From assembly GCF_008728515.1 (NCBI RefSeq), contig NC_044996.1:106913467-106977466 (forward strand): a DNA stretch of 64,000 nt, given 5' to 3'. Positions within the stretch are counted from its first letter, which is position 1. Each line of letters starts with the position of its first letter. Positions 33,300 to 43,311 of this stretch are shown here, piece by piece. The position numbers and the translations under genes were made by a program. This stretch comes from Papio anubis (lineage: Eukaryota; Chordata; Mammalia; Primates; Cercopithecidae). Under the pieces are notes generated by a model. It searched no databases. It saw only the letters and a list, made by a program, of their open reading frames with translations, and was not told the DNA's origin.

Positions 33300-34190
33300 G
33301 GAACAGAGACTATACACCTAGGAGAAACATTAAGCAAATATATATCAATGATATCCTTGGAGACCTAAGATACTACGTCCATAAAATTAAAAAATGATTT
33401 TTTAACCCAGAAAATTAAAGAACTGAAACAAACATTTTTGGAATTGAAAATTATTATGAGAAATCAAAAATAAGAAGATATTACCCCCAAATTAGAGCAA
33501 ATATGAAGAGATGAAAAATAGGAGAAAACAGAAAATCAGATAACTGTTACGGAGATTCCAGCTCCTGAGTGTTAGTTGCAGAATGAAAAGAAAAATGGAG
33601 AATAAATGTTTCAAAAATAATTTCCCAAAACTGAAGAATTGAGGTGTCAGAATGAAATGGCACATAGTATGTCATACAATGCCCAGCATAGTGGATGAAA
33701 ACAAACCCATGTCACGGCCCATTAGTGTGACATTTCAGATACCTGGGGACAAAAAGACTTTATAAACTTGTAGAGAGAAAAAGAAATCAGGTCCTAAGTA
33801 TCCTATCAGGAATCAGAATGGCTTCATACTTCTCTACAGCCATAGTAGAAATAGAAGACAACAGATCAATGTATTAATTTTCCTTTAGAGCTTTGAATTC
33901 TACTCCCAAACTCCCATGAAGTATGATAGTGAAATAGACATTTTCAGGTATGCAAGGCCTTGAAAAATTTACCTCCCTTGTACCCTTTCTCGCAAAGTTA
34001 CTGGAAGTGCTCCAACTAAAACCAGCAAGCAAAACAGAAGATATAAAAAGAAAAGAAGCTCTAACTCAGGAGAGAGGCCAAGGGAAGCTCCGGATGACAG
34101 CTGTGTACTAAAAGAAGACAACCAGTCCAGATTGGTGCAATGTGACTCAAGAGAGGGGCACACTGAGAACTTTCATCGCAAGACGCCTGC
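33300..34190 (+). mobile_element. HAL1 / old L1M LINE, ORF1 3' part and beyond
   Basis: AAAATGGAGAATAAATG, AAAATAATTTCCCAAAACTG, ACAATGCCCAGCATAGTGGA, ACCCATGTCACGGCCCATTA, GGAATCAGAATGGCTTCATA, CAGGTATGCAAGGCCTTG and AACCAGTCCAGATTGGTGCA follow the HAL1 consensus order. HAL1 (half-LINE-1) elements carry only an ORF1-like gene. Frames here are broken by stops and indels, so the element is dead. Confidence 0.65.
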
Positions 34191-34841
34191 TGCCGTTAAA
34201 CCTGCCGTTAAAACAATGATGGGGTGAGCTGGATGCATCTTCTTCTGTTTTGCTCTTCCTGGCATGGGCTGAGGAGATTCCTGCTCTTCTCCACTGCCTG
34301 AACCAGCAAAGGACTCATTTCACTCCAAGGCAGCCTTCTGAGAACTGGAGGCAGGCATCAAAGGGCTGGAGAGCAGGAAACGCAGAGCAGCCTGTGCCCT
34401 CACCACACTCCTGCTAGGTGCTCAGTACCAGTCCCACACTACAGTGTTGTCAAATGTCCTGCCTATCAGGAGCCCCATTTTTCCTCAGATTCACTCATGG
34501 CCTTGCCCACCAACTTCCCCACAATAAGCTGTGAAAGCAGAAGCCAGATTTCTCCCAGAGACCTGGTGAGCTTGCCTTCTCTTGGGACTTTCATCAAACA
34601 AAACCAATGTCTCTCTTTCCTTGCACAGCTAGGTTTGTATTTGCTGCTTGGTTTTCAAAACCATACAATATATTGTTTAGGGATACATACATAACTCTGG
34701 CTGCTAAAAAGGTAAGGAAGAAAACGAGTGACAAGTCAGGGGAGTGGTTATCTCCGGAGGTTATGCTACTGGGAAAGGGAACAGAGGAAGGGTCTTTAAG
34801 GAGCTATTTTCCCATTTCTTAAACTGGGGGTGTGGGCCCAT
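34191..34841. other. Anonymous sequence
   Basis: At the start CTGCCGTTAAA is repeated in tandem (about 34190-34212). Otherwise no gene or repeat recognised. Confidence 0.45.
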
Positions 34842-34846
34842 GAGTA

Positions 34847-35274
34847 TTTTTTTTTTTTTTTTTTTTTTTGAGGCGGGTCTCGCTCTGCCCTTGAGGCTGG
34901 AGTACAGTGTGGCGGATCTCAGGACAGACGCCACCTCTTAGCTAGTTTTTGTATTTTAGTAGAGAGCGGGGTTTCACCGTGTTAGCCAGGATGGTCTCCC
35001 GAGTCTCTTCTGTGTGTCGCCCAGGCTGGAAGTGCAGTGGCGGATCTCAGCTCACTGCAAGCTCCCGCCTCCCGGGTTTCACGCCATTCTCCTCAGCCTC
35101 CCAGTAGCCGGGACTACAGGCGTACCACCTCGCCAGCTAGTTTTCAAGTGACCTTTAGTAGAGGCGGGGTTTCACCTTGTGAGCCAGGATGGTCTCGAAC
35201 TCCTGACCTCGTGATCCGCCCGTCTCGGCCTCCCAAAGTGCTGGGATTACAGGCTTGAGCCACCGCGCCCGGCC
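34847..35274 (-). mobile_element. Rearranged composite Alu, reverse strand, about 430 bases
   Basis: The order on the given strand is poly-T, right arm with internal loss, linker (GTATTTTAGTAGAGAGCGGG, GTGTTAGCCAGGATGGTCTC), then a second right arm (GTGTCGCCCAGGCTGG), a second linker, and one left arm ending GCTTGAGCCACCGCGCCCGG plus CC. One direct repeat GAGTATTTTT flanks the whole, so one insertion was later partly duplicated, or the assembly is wrong here. Many single-base indels occur against Alu. The CTTGAGCC and GTCTCGGCC ends are of AluYR type. Confidence 0.88.
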
Positions 35275-35284
35275 GAGTATTTTT

Positions 35285-36459
35285 AAATCATTCTTTATAT
35301 TGTACCTATATCTACTAAACATTCTTTTGTATTTACAATACATTTTGCAATTTACAAGATGATTTGGGTCACAGATTATGTTACAAAGAGTACAAGAATC
35401 TATACCATTTGTCTCTATTTTTCCCCATAACAGCAGTGGACAGTGTCTGTTCCCACCATCATGATCCTTTAATATGGCCCAAGACAGCAGTCACAGAAAA
35501 GCAATTCTAGAAGACACTTCACAGCAGGAACAAATGGAAACAAGACCCTCTGTAATTACCTTTCATATACAGCCTTGAGAAATGCCCTAATGCTCCTCAA
35601 CTAGTGGGGATTCCTGCAAGCTCACAGGCTTCTGAGAGAAACTGAAGGGTCTAGCCGAAAGAGATCGTTCTCACCATTTCCCCAATGTGACTGAGTCTTG
35701 TTCGAACAAACTGGCAATTCCAAAATAAATACCCCAGACAACAGGTTCACTTTCCCAGCATGATTCAGATGAAGCAGCAGAAATATTTATGGTTAACTAC
35801 TGACCCATGTTTGGTCGATTTCCTTAAACACTATGTATGGTATGCACATACCACCATGACTAAAAGTCACTTTTCTTGAAAGGCATCTTGCTATTCGATT
35901 TCACGAAGCTGCTCCAACAGAAAAACTCTTTCGAAATTCTCATGTGCTGAATATTTTCCTTCCATGTCTAGTCAAAGAAAGAAAGAAGTCATTCTACAGC
36001 ATTCACAGAGGACTGAAGATGCTGCAGCCCAAGTCTCATGCTGTTTAGCCATCTGGCTGACACGCGGCCTGTCTTCCCTATCCACCGATTTTCTCTTACC
36101 TCTTTTGGACTTCAACTCAAAATTCAGATGCAGACAATTGAAAGCAACTGGGCACTGATTTGAGTAAGAGCATTATATTCCACTCACCTGACTAATAAAC
36201 TGAAACAGCTGGCTATGTTACATTAACACCAATGGATTTATACTTTGACTTTTCTAAAATATGACTGGAAACGGCATCTTCAGAAAGAACAATTTTTCTC
36301 AGACTTAAATTGCCTCCACTTGAAGAAGACTGCTCCATTGGGAATAGGCTCACCTCTTAGAAGACTCAGTGAAGTGTTCTCAAGACATGGCCACAGTACT
36401 TTTTCCTCAGATGTTTCTGATAAAGTATTGACCATCGATAATGACTCTTCTCCCCAGAT
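35285..36459. other. Anonymous sequence
   Basis: No gene or named repeat. Open frames are 64 codons or less. Confidence 0.5.
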
Positions 36460-36632
36460 TAGAGCTTCTCAACCGTGGCTGCACACTGGAATCACCTGGG
36501 GAGCTTTAAAAACTACTGGTGCTTGGGTCCCACCTTCCAAGAATGATTTACTAGGTCAGGGATGTGGTCTGGGTTGAGTTTGGAAAGCTCCCCAGGTGAT
36601 TTTAATGCACAGTCAAAGGTAAGAACTATAGT
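36460..36632. mobile_element. MER5A DNA transposon, nearly complete
   Basis: GAGCTTCTCAACCGTGGCTG, CACACTGGAATCACCTGGGG, AGCTTTAAAAACTACTGGTG, GGAAAGCTCCCCAGGTGATT and TTAATGCACAGTCAAAGGTA show both inverted ends of MER5A. Same orientation as the 23.6 kb copy. Confidence 0.92.
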
Positions 36633-36739
36633 CTATTAGAGAATAATAGTGACCAGTTTCCTCCTGTCAAAAATATAGGCTAACATTTCCTAAAAACCAT
36701 CACTGCTGTAACAGTGTTTATGTTTATATATGCCATGCA

Positions 36740-36985
36740 GCATAGCTAAGTAATTAAGAGCACAGAATCTTGAGTTAGGCTACCTGGGTTTGACTGCTGG
36801 CTTTGCCACTCACTGGCTGAGTGATCTTGAACAACTTATATAACTGCTCTGTGCCTCAGTTTCCTTATCTGTGAAATGGGCTAATATGAGTACCCATAGC
36901 TCACAAAATGGTGGGTAATTAATTAGTTGACATTTATAGAATGCTGAAAACAATGGATATGACACAGAACATGCCTCAGTAATGT
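36740..36985 (+). mobile_element. MIR SINE, full length
   Basis: TTAAGAGCACAGAATCTTGA, CTACCTGGGTTTGACTGCTG, GCTTTGCCACTCACTGGCTG, CTGTGCCTCAGTTTCCTTAT and CTGTGAAATGGGCTAATATG match MIR closely. The 3' third is diverged. This is the last MIR I can see in the window. Confidence 0.93.
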
Positions 36986-38019
36986 TTGTTGGATAAATTG
37001 TCAAGCCAGTTTCTGTCAAGAACCCCAAATAATACAGAATCACATACAACTTTCTTTGGAATGCCAATCACACATTTTTAGTACAAAAATCTCTCAGATT
37101 TTTTGTACTACCTCTTATTTTTATAATGGAACTTTATCCAGCTCTGGCCAAAGGGGCATTCTTGAGGGCCAAGAGGGAAATTTAACATAACCTAGCGACA
37201 TTCTTTATTGCTGGGTCTAATCCTTTTTCCATCATTTCAGACATCCATGTCATTGTTAATAATCTGGTGTGAAATCTGAGCACTATATTTGCAGGAATTG
37301 GCAAGAACGGCTTTAGAATTCCAAGTTTTTTATTTTCAAATGAGTATGTAACTGTCTCACCTAGAAGATAAAGGAATATTTTTTTCCAAGAGTTCTCTGT
37401 AGCCTTGTAGGAGATAGAGGACCTTGGATTTTTCTTACTTTAATTACATATATATAATTATATAATTATATAAAATTATATAAATATACAATTATATAAA
37501 TATATATATATATATGCTGCATGCCAAGCACCATGCACAGAAATTTATTGATTCAAAAAATATTTAAAACAGGAGATCAAAACTGAATGCAGTCCTGAAC
37601 TGTGAAAACAGACACTTGGCTGCACAAGCTTTTCAACTACACAGATAAATATGAAATAGTATTTGAGGAAAAATAGTTTCATACATGTAGCTCCTAAACA
37701 CAGAGGAAACCTGATGGTGAACATTTCAGAGTCTCTCTATCTTCCACTAATAATAGAACCGATTTCTTATCAAGGCAGTGCAAAAATGCTGCAGAAAGGT
37801 TGTGTGAAGAGAGACAGCTCCAAATAATATTCCTCAACACCACTTCAAATACATTCAGCTTGCTAATGCTTTCATTCAAAAACCAACACTTAAATTCTCT
37901 AATGTCACGAAATCGCTTCTTAAAAATAATGAAAGCTCATTTTGAAACATGCAGATTACTCATCAGACACTGCTGAGAGAGTGTGTAAACAGGCTCATTT
38001 CTACAGGGCAATTTGGTAC
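36986..38019. other. Anonymous AT-rich sequence
   Basis: No gene. Contains the AT-rich tract at 37444-37515. Confidence 0.5.
37444..37515 (+). repeat. AT-rich low-complexity tract ending in (TA)n
   Basis: Irregular TATA/ATTATATAA units run for about 55 bases and finish with roughly eight TA units before GCTGCATGCC. The tract is likely to be length-variable. Confidence 0.9.
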
Positions 38020-38470
38020 TATGTATTAAAAGCATTTACAGTGTTTATCCTCTAACACGGATTTATCCTTAGGAAGTAATGAACACTCATGTGAAAAATG
38101 TACGTGCAAGCAAGGTCATCATAACACTGCTTAATAGCAAAAAAGAGCACTGATTACTTAAGAGGGTGGTATATTCATACAATGGGGTCCTGTGGCATAG
38201 CAAAATATTGAGTGAAATGGGAAAATATCTGCGATAATGTTATCAGGAAAAGGTGGTTAAGTTATTTGGATAGCAGGACTCCATTTTGTGGAAAATAAGG
38301 ATATTAATCACTGAAAAAATGTATGGAATGATGCACAGCAAAATGTTAAAGGAATTTATCTTTGATTAATGGGATTGTGGGAAATTTTCTTTCAGGCAGT
38401 AATTTTTAATTATTCAATTATGTATGGCTGGCACAACAAAATAGCTAAAATTTTCAAAATAAAATGTAAT
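38020..38470 (+). mobile_element. L1ME-type LINE-1 3' untranslated fragment
   Basis: TTTATCCTTAGGAAGTAATG, AGCAAGGTCATCATAACACT, GGTATATTCATACAATGGGG, TGAGTGAAATGGGAAAATAT, CACAGCAAAATGTTAAAGGA and GGGATTGTGGGAAATTTTCT follow an L1ME 3' region in order. No coding part is present. Confidence 0.7.
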
Positions 38471-39487
38471 AAAGATATGTTAAATAATACTATATATATA
38501 AAATGAGGAAGGGGAACAGACCACTTTTCAACTTTCTCACATTTCTCAAGAGTTGTCTAAAATAAGTTCAGTAATGGCACCAAGGAAAGTTAACACATAG
38601 TTCTTATCCACTAAGAAATGGCCAGAAAACAAAGGCAGCGGAACTGAACATTTTAAAACCAAATACTGTCTTCTGAAGTGAGGGCTACCCATATTGGATT
38701 GGAGTCAGCAGTCAAGTGTTTTAAAACCTTAGGTTCTCAAGACCCTAACTTTGGTATATGCTAACAGTTCAGTCTCACTTTTTTTTTCTTTCAAAAAAAT
38801 ATATATATATTTTTTTTTGGCGGGGGGTGCTTTCTGGTAAAAACCGGAAAGCCTGCTAGACAAATTCTAAAAGAGCTGTAACACTACTTTTTTTTTTTTT
38901 TTTTGTCTTTAAACAGCATCTCAAGAACTCTTCTGGAAGTGTGAATTGCCCAAAGGAAACAGATGTTTAAAGGAACTGAAAGCTTAAGTGTCCCCAATTT
39001 ACTTCGACTTATTTCTTACAACACTCCCACCTCCCTCCCCTCTGCTTTATTTCTCCAGTTCCCCCATATTTCCTAAAGGCTGGGGTCCTTCCCTACCAGG
39101 GACCACGCTAAATCAGGAAAGATTCAAGGGAATCTAGGCTTTGGGGGTGCCCGGGAAACAGAAAGATAGCTTTGAAGCCATTCAATACGCATTTGGTAAT
39201 CTTAATTCGAACTCAGAATTGGTTCTTCTCTTTCCCACCATTTTTTTTTTTTTTTTTTTTTCCTCAAGGCTAAAACTAGACCAGAGAGCAGTCTTTTTGC
39301 ACACACTAAACATAGCCATGTTTTGGTTTCTGCAGGATCAGGAAGAAGGTGAGTCCTGAAAATGGTTGGGCAAGTTCAATCGTCAGTGCTCACCTCTGGT
39401 CTCACACAGATGCCTCTGATGTCAGAATATGAAATCACAGACTTACAGAAAATTAGAGTTGAAAGTGGCTTTCTAAATATGATAGAT
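38471..39487. other. Anonymous sequence with poly-T runs
   Basis: T-runs at 38889-38904 and 39241-39260 and a TATATA/poly-T tract near 38800. No SINE body is attached to them. No gene recognised. Confidence 0.5.
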
Positions 39488-39672
39488 GAATGCTACGAAA
39501 AGTGTGCCTACTGGTCTAGCAGCAGCAGTACTGCTTGGGTGCTTGTTAGAATTGCAGACGCTCCAGTCCCACCACAGGTTCACTCAATTAGCAGCTCTGA
39601 GTGTGGGGTCTGGGGTACCTGCATGTTTACTAGCTCTCCAGGTGCTTGAGGCTCACCTAAGTGAAAACTACT
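39488..39672. mobile_element. MER5 DNA transposon, opposite orientation to the 36.5 kb copy
   Basis: AAAAGTGTGCCTACTGGTCT, AGCAGCAGCAGTACTGCTTG, GGTGCTTGTTAGAATTGCAG, CAGTCCCACCACAGGTTCAC and a closing AGGCTCACCTAAGTGAAAAC match the complementary strand of MER5A. Confidence 0.8.
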
Positions 39673-40387
39673 ATTATAGAGTAAGAAGCTGAAGCACAGT
39701 GAGAGTATCATAGAGTATCATTTGTCTTCACGAAACGAGAGAGAGGGAAAAAAAGCAGTGAGACATCTAAATAAAGCTACACTGTTTTTCTGTTTCAAGA
39801 TCTGCAATGCTGTACCCGCAGGTCTCTGGATTATCTTTCATTCCTAGTTGTCTTTTCATTTTTACATCACTTCCCTTGGAGAAAGTGTGGCAACCATTAC
39901 AGAGCAGCCCAATGCAGTCTCTGGAGCATGAAGGAGCGTTTAATTCAAACTCTTTTTACAAATCACTAGATTAATGAAATTCATCATACATGCGAGTTCT
40001 GGGGTATCGACTGCATGCAAATCATATCTAACAAGCTAAGTGCAGACTTCTAAAGTAGTTCCCAGAAAATCAGAGCAGCAAATGCTAGAATAGGAACGTG
40101 ACTATATATTAATGTAAAAGAAGAACTGGAGTCCCTTATCTTATTTTCTCAGGCTGTCCTTCTCCACATCCACACCATGACTCAGAGAGGAGCTCTGAAA
40201 TGTAGGGAGTTCTAGTTCACAAAAAAATTTACGTTTCCAAAAGATCATTTCTAAATCGTTTGTTTGAAAGCTGGACACATTTCCTCATTAAACAATGTTA
40301 TAAGTGGTCTTAAATGTCCAATCAAAATAGATTTATAATAAAATTGGCATTATAAAAAATCTAATCATTTAAAAATACTTACACTGG
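39673..40387. other. Anonymous sequence
   Basis: No gene or repeat family recognised up to the target site of the next Alu. Confidence 0.5.
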
Positions 40388-40405
40388 AAAAAAAGTTCAA
40401 GCTCC

Positions 40406-40713
40406 GGCCGGGCGCGGTGGCTCAAGCCTGTAATCCCAGCACTTTGGGAGGCCGAGACGGGTGGATCACGAGGTCAGGAGATCGAGACCATCCTGGCTAA
40501 CACGGTGAAACCCCGTCTCTACTAAAAAAAATACAAAAAAATTAGCCGGGCGAAGTGGCGGGCGCCTGTAGTCCCAGCTACTCAGGAGGCTGAGGCAGGA
40601 GAATGGCGTAAACCCGGGAGGCGGAGCTTGCAGTGAGCCGAGATCGCGCCACTGCACTCCAGCCCGGGCGACAGAGCGAGACTCCATCTCAAAAAAAAAA
40701 AAAAAAAAAAAAA
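40406..40713 (+). mobile_element. Young full-length Alu with perfect 18-base target-site duplication
   Basis: The body is nearly consensus from GGCCGGGCGCGGTGGCTCAA to a pure tail of 23 A. GGCTCAAGCC, GGCCGAGACGGGTGG and GGCGTAAACCCGGGAGG place it with the Old World monkey AluYR group, although it keeps GAGATCGCGCCACTGC. AAAAAAAGTTCAAGCTCC occurs before the element (40388-40405) and again at its 3' side (40707-40724). This is the youngest-looking insertion in the window. Confidence 0.96.
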
Positions 40714-40724
40714 GTTCAAGCTCC

Positions 40725-41084
40725 AATTTATGTGCAACTTCACAAAGGGGGCCCCATTAGGTATGGGAGTCACAACAGTAGCTTCTGGTGATGAAGAAAT
40801 GTTGGGGGTGGATGTCTGGTGTTGCATTCATCACTTCCAGGTTGTAAATCACCAATATTATGGACTTAGGATTCAGGATCCCAAGACGAAAGATCAATTT
40901 ACTACATCAGCTACTATCCTAGAAAACTCTGACCTAATACCTTAAAGAAGGCTGTAGCTCTGGCTCGTCTGGGTACCAAGACCAAAGTCAACTGATGTCT
41001 TACCTTTCTTATCTTTTACATTTTCCAACTCTTTCACCCCCCAAGTTGGGCAAGGTCCTGCCTCTTTGTAATTCTAGTCTCTAC
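40725..41084. other. Anonymous sequence
   Basis: No gene. A 71-codon frame (40730-40945) has no recognisable domain. Confidence 0.5.
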
Positions 41085-41210
41085 TTAATGTTACATAAAA
41101 TATATCAATGTCTTAAGAATTTAATATCTTTCGAGAGAATTAGTCTAATTTCTAATCCCTTTTAAAATATTAAATTCATAAGACATTGATATATTTTTAT
41201 GTAACATTAA
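41085..41210. repeat. 126-base AT-rich hairpin with 43/44-base arms and TTAA ends
   Basis: The left arm at 41085-41127 and right arm at 41167-41210 are reverse complements over their full length with one single-base insertion and one mismatch. The spacer is 39 bases (41128-41166). The arms begin TTAATGTTACATAAAA and end AATTTAATAT. The spacer holds a smaller imperfect palindrome around GAATTAGTCTAATTTC. I cannot match it to a known MITE. Near-identity of the arms indicates recent origin or continued correction between them. Confidence 0.9.
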
Positions 41211-41214
41211 AGAA

Positions 41215-41998
41215 ACCCTACATCCCTTAACTGTTGCTCCCAAGTCGCCACATATCCTCCAGTCCTAGGCAAATACTAATTTACTTTCTGGCTCTACAGA
41301 TTTGCTTATTCTGGATCATTTTATACAAATGGAATCATATAATATGTGATCTTTTGTGACTGGCTCATTCATGATATAGTATGAATCAGTACTTCATCCC
41401 TTTTAATTTCCAGATAATATTCCATTTTATGGATATATCACATTTTATTTATCCATTTATCAGTTGATGGACATTTGGGTTGTTTCCACTTTTAAGCTAT
41501 TACGAATAATGTGCCCAAATGCCCACTTATACACAAGTGTTTGTAAGGAAATATGTTTTCGGCTCTATAGGGTATATACCTAGGAGTGAAATTACTGGAT
41601 CACATGGTAACTCTATGTTTAACCACTTAAGGAAATGTCACAGTTTCCCAGAGTGTCTGCAGCATTTTACATTCCCACCAGCAATGTATTAGGGTTCCAA
41701 CTTTTCCACATCCTTGCCAACACTTCTTTTTTATTCTAGACATTCTAGTGAACATTAAGTGGTATTTCATTGTAGTTTTGATTTGCATTTTCCTAGTGGT
41801 TAATATTATGCATTTTTCATGTGTTTATTGACCTTTTGTATACTTGCTTTAGAGAAATGTCTATTTAGATTCTTTGCCCATTTTTAAATTATTTGCCTTT
41901 TTAATATTGACTTGTAAGAATTCTTCATATATTGTTGATACAAGCCCCTTTTCAGATATATGATTTGCAAAAGTTTTTCCCATTCTGTGGGTTGTAAC
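41215..41998 (-). mobile_element. Old LINE-1 (L1M) ORF2 3' end and 3' region, reverse strand
   Basis: GGATATATCACATTTTATTT, CAGTTGATGGACATTTGGGT, TGTTTCCACTTTTAAGC, GGGTATATACCTAGGAGTGA, GGATCACATGGTAACTCTAT, TTCCCACCAGCAATGTA and CCCATTCTGTGGGTTG are reverse complements of L1 ORF2 3' sequence in the correct order. Stops and indels break the reading frame. Confidence 0.93.
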
Positions 41999-42099
41999 AT
42001 CCACTTTTTTGCTTATCACACAGAATGTGTCTATCTGAATAGTTCAGTAGTACAGAATATCCACTTATTCCCAAATACTCAGCTCAAGTGGTTGCAGTC

Positions 42100-42305
42100 A
42101 CATACTAGCTGGCTTTCTCACTGCTTGGTCCCACCTAAGGATCTTGTCATTACTCTTCCCTCAGCCTGGAACACTTCTGGAGCACATGGCCTGTGCTCTC
42201 ACTGCATTGATGCCTTGCTTCAATGTTACCACCTTTGAGAGGCCTTCCCTGCCCATTTTCTCTAAAATTGCAACTCCTCCCGCTCACCTCTCCATTCCCT
42301 TTTAT
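42100..42305 (+). mobile_element. L2 LINE 3' region
   Basis: CTCAGCCTGGAACACTTCTG, GCTTCAATGTTACCACCTTT and GAGAGGCCTTCCCTGCCC follow L2 3' sequence (CCTGGAACACTCTTCC, CTCAAATGTCACCTCC, GAGAGGCCTTCCCTGACC). Confidence 0.7.
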
Positions 42306-42336
42306 ATTATGTAAGTGCTTTTATATTATGTAAGTG
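42299..42336 (+). repeat. Perfect 19-base tandem duplication
   Basis: CTTTTATATTATGTAAGTG occurs twice head to tail without a mismatch, directly after the L2 fragment. Identity suggests a recent slippage event. Confidence 0.95.
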
Positions 42337-42379
42337 CAAAGAAAATATATCAAGAATTGAGATTTGTCAGAAACTTTTG

Positions 42380-42565
42380 TTTGCCTTTCTTTGACTACTG
42401 GTTAAATTGAATGTTTTCTTGGATGTTTATTGGCAGCTATGTGCATATTTATATTTCTTCTTTGTAAATATACCATTCATGACCTTTGTTGATTTTTCTA
42501 TTGGCATATTTGTCTTTCTTGTTAATTGTTAGGAATACTATGCCTTTGTCTATTATCAATAATTT
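42380..42565 (-). mobile_element. L1M LINE-1 fragment, reverse strand
   Basis: GACCTTTGTTGATTTTTCTA, TTGGCATATTTGTCTTTC, TTGTTAATTGTTAGGAATAC and AATTTTCCCAGCTTGTG are the reverse complement of the L1 ORF2 region that also opens the 41.9 kb end, but more diverged. It is therefore a separate L1 copy. Confidence 0.6.
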
Positions 42566-42890
42566 TCCCAGCTTGTGTTTTCCTTGTTTATTCATGCTGT
42601 TTGCCATCTGAGAGTTCATTTTTGTGGAGACTAGTCTATTTGTATTTATTCATTGCCTTTGATGCATTCTCTTTACAGGAATACACAAAGGTGATTAGGT
42701 ATTATACTTAAAGCACTTATCATAACAATCCCTTTGTCAGACTGCCCTATGATTTCTCATTCAGAAAGCACATACATCATACTACTGCAGAAACTTGGTT
42801 TTCCTTCACACTCAGCTCTCATACCTCATCACAGCAACTAGTAGTGTTGCTTTCATTTTATTAAAAGCATTTAGCAACTGAAAGGTCCAC
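42566..42890. other. Anonymous sequence
   Basis: Possibly a further worn part of the L1 fragment; no feature can be named. Confidence 0.4.
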
Positions 42891-43311
42891 TGTGGGAGAT
42901 GACTACATTAACAACCCCAGTAAGTCACACTTCCCCATATCTAAGCCCTTGTGTAGTCTTCCCTCCCACAACGACACTGGGCTTGGTGATGTGACTCGTT
43001 TTAGCCAGTGAGACACAGGCCAATGTAATGCAGACAGAAGCATCAAGACTGCTTGTTCATTATCCCTGAGAACTTATCTGCTATGATGTGAAAAGCTTAG
43101 GCTGGCCTCCTGGAATATGGGAGAGAATGTAGTGTGCCACCCCAGCTAAGGTCCAAATGCACGAGTAAGCCTAGATGACACCATGTGGAACAGAAATGGG
43201 CCATCCCAGTTGAGCCTAGCCCATACTACCAACTTGCCTAATTGTGAACAAATAAATGATTGTCTTCAACTGTTAAGTTTGGGGATGGATTTTTATACAA
43301 CAATAGCTAAT
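42891..43311 (+). mobile_element. MLT1 LTR (ERVL-MaLR), nearly full length
   Basis: TGTGGGAGATGAC starts the LTR. CCTTGTGTAGTCTTCCCTCC, GGGCTTGGTGATGTGACTCG, TTTTAGCCAGTGAGACACAG, ACCATGTGGAACAG, GAACAAATAAATGATTGTC and AACTGTTAAGTTTGGGGATG with CAACAATAGCTAAT at the end follow MLT1. The AATAAA near the 3' end is the LTR's own polyadenylation signal. It is a solitary LTR. Confidence 0.85.

Noticed and set aside
37444..37515. AT-rich tract as a scaffold-attachment or replication-origin site
   Set aside because: Low-complexity composition alone does not support a functional call.
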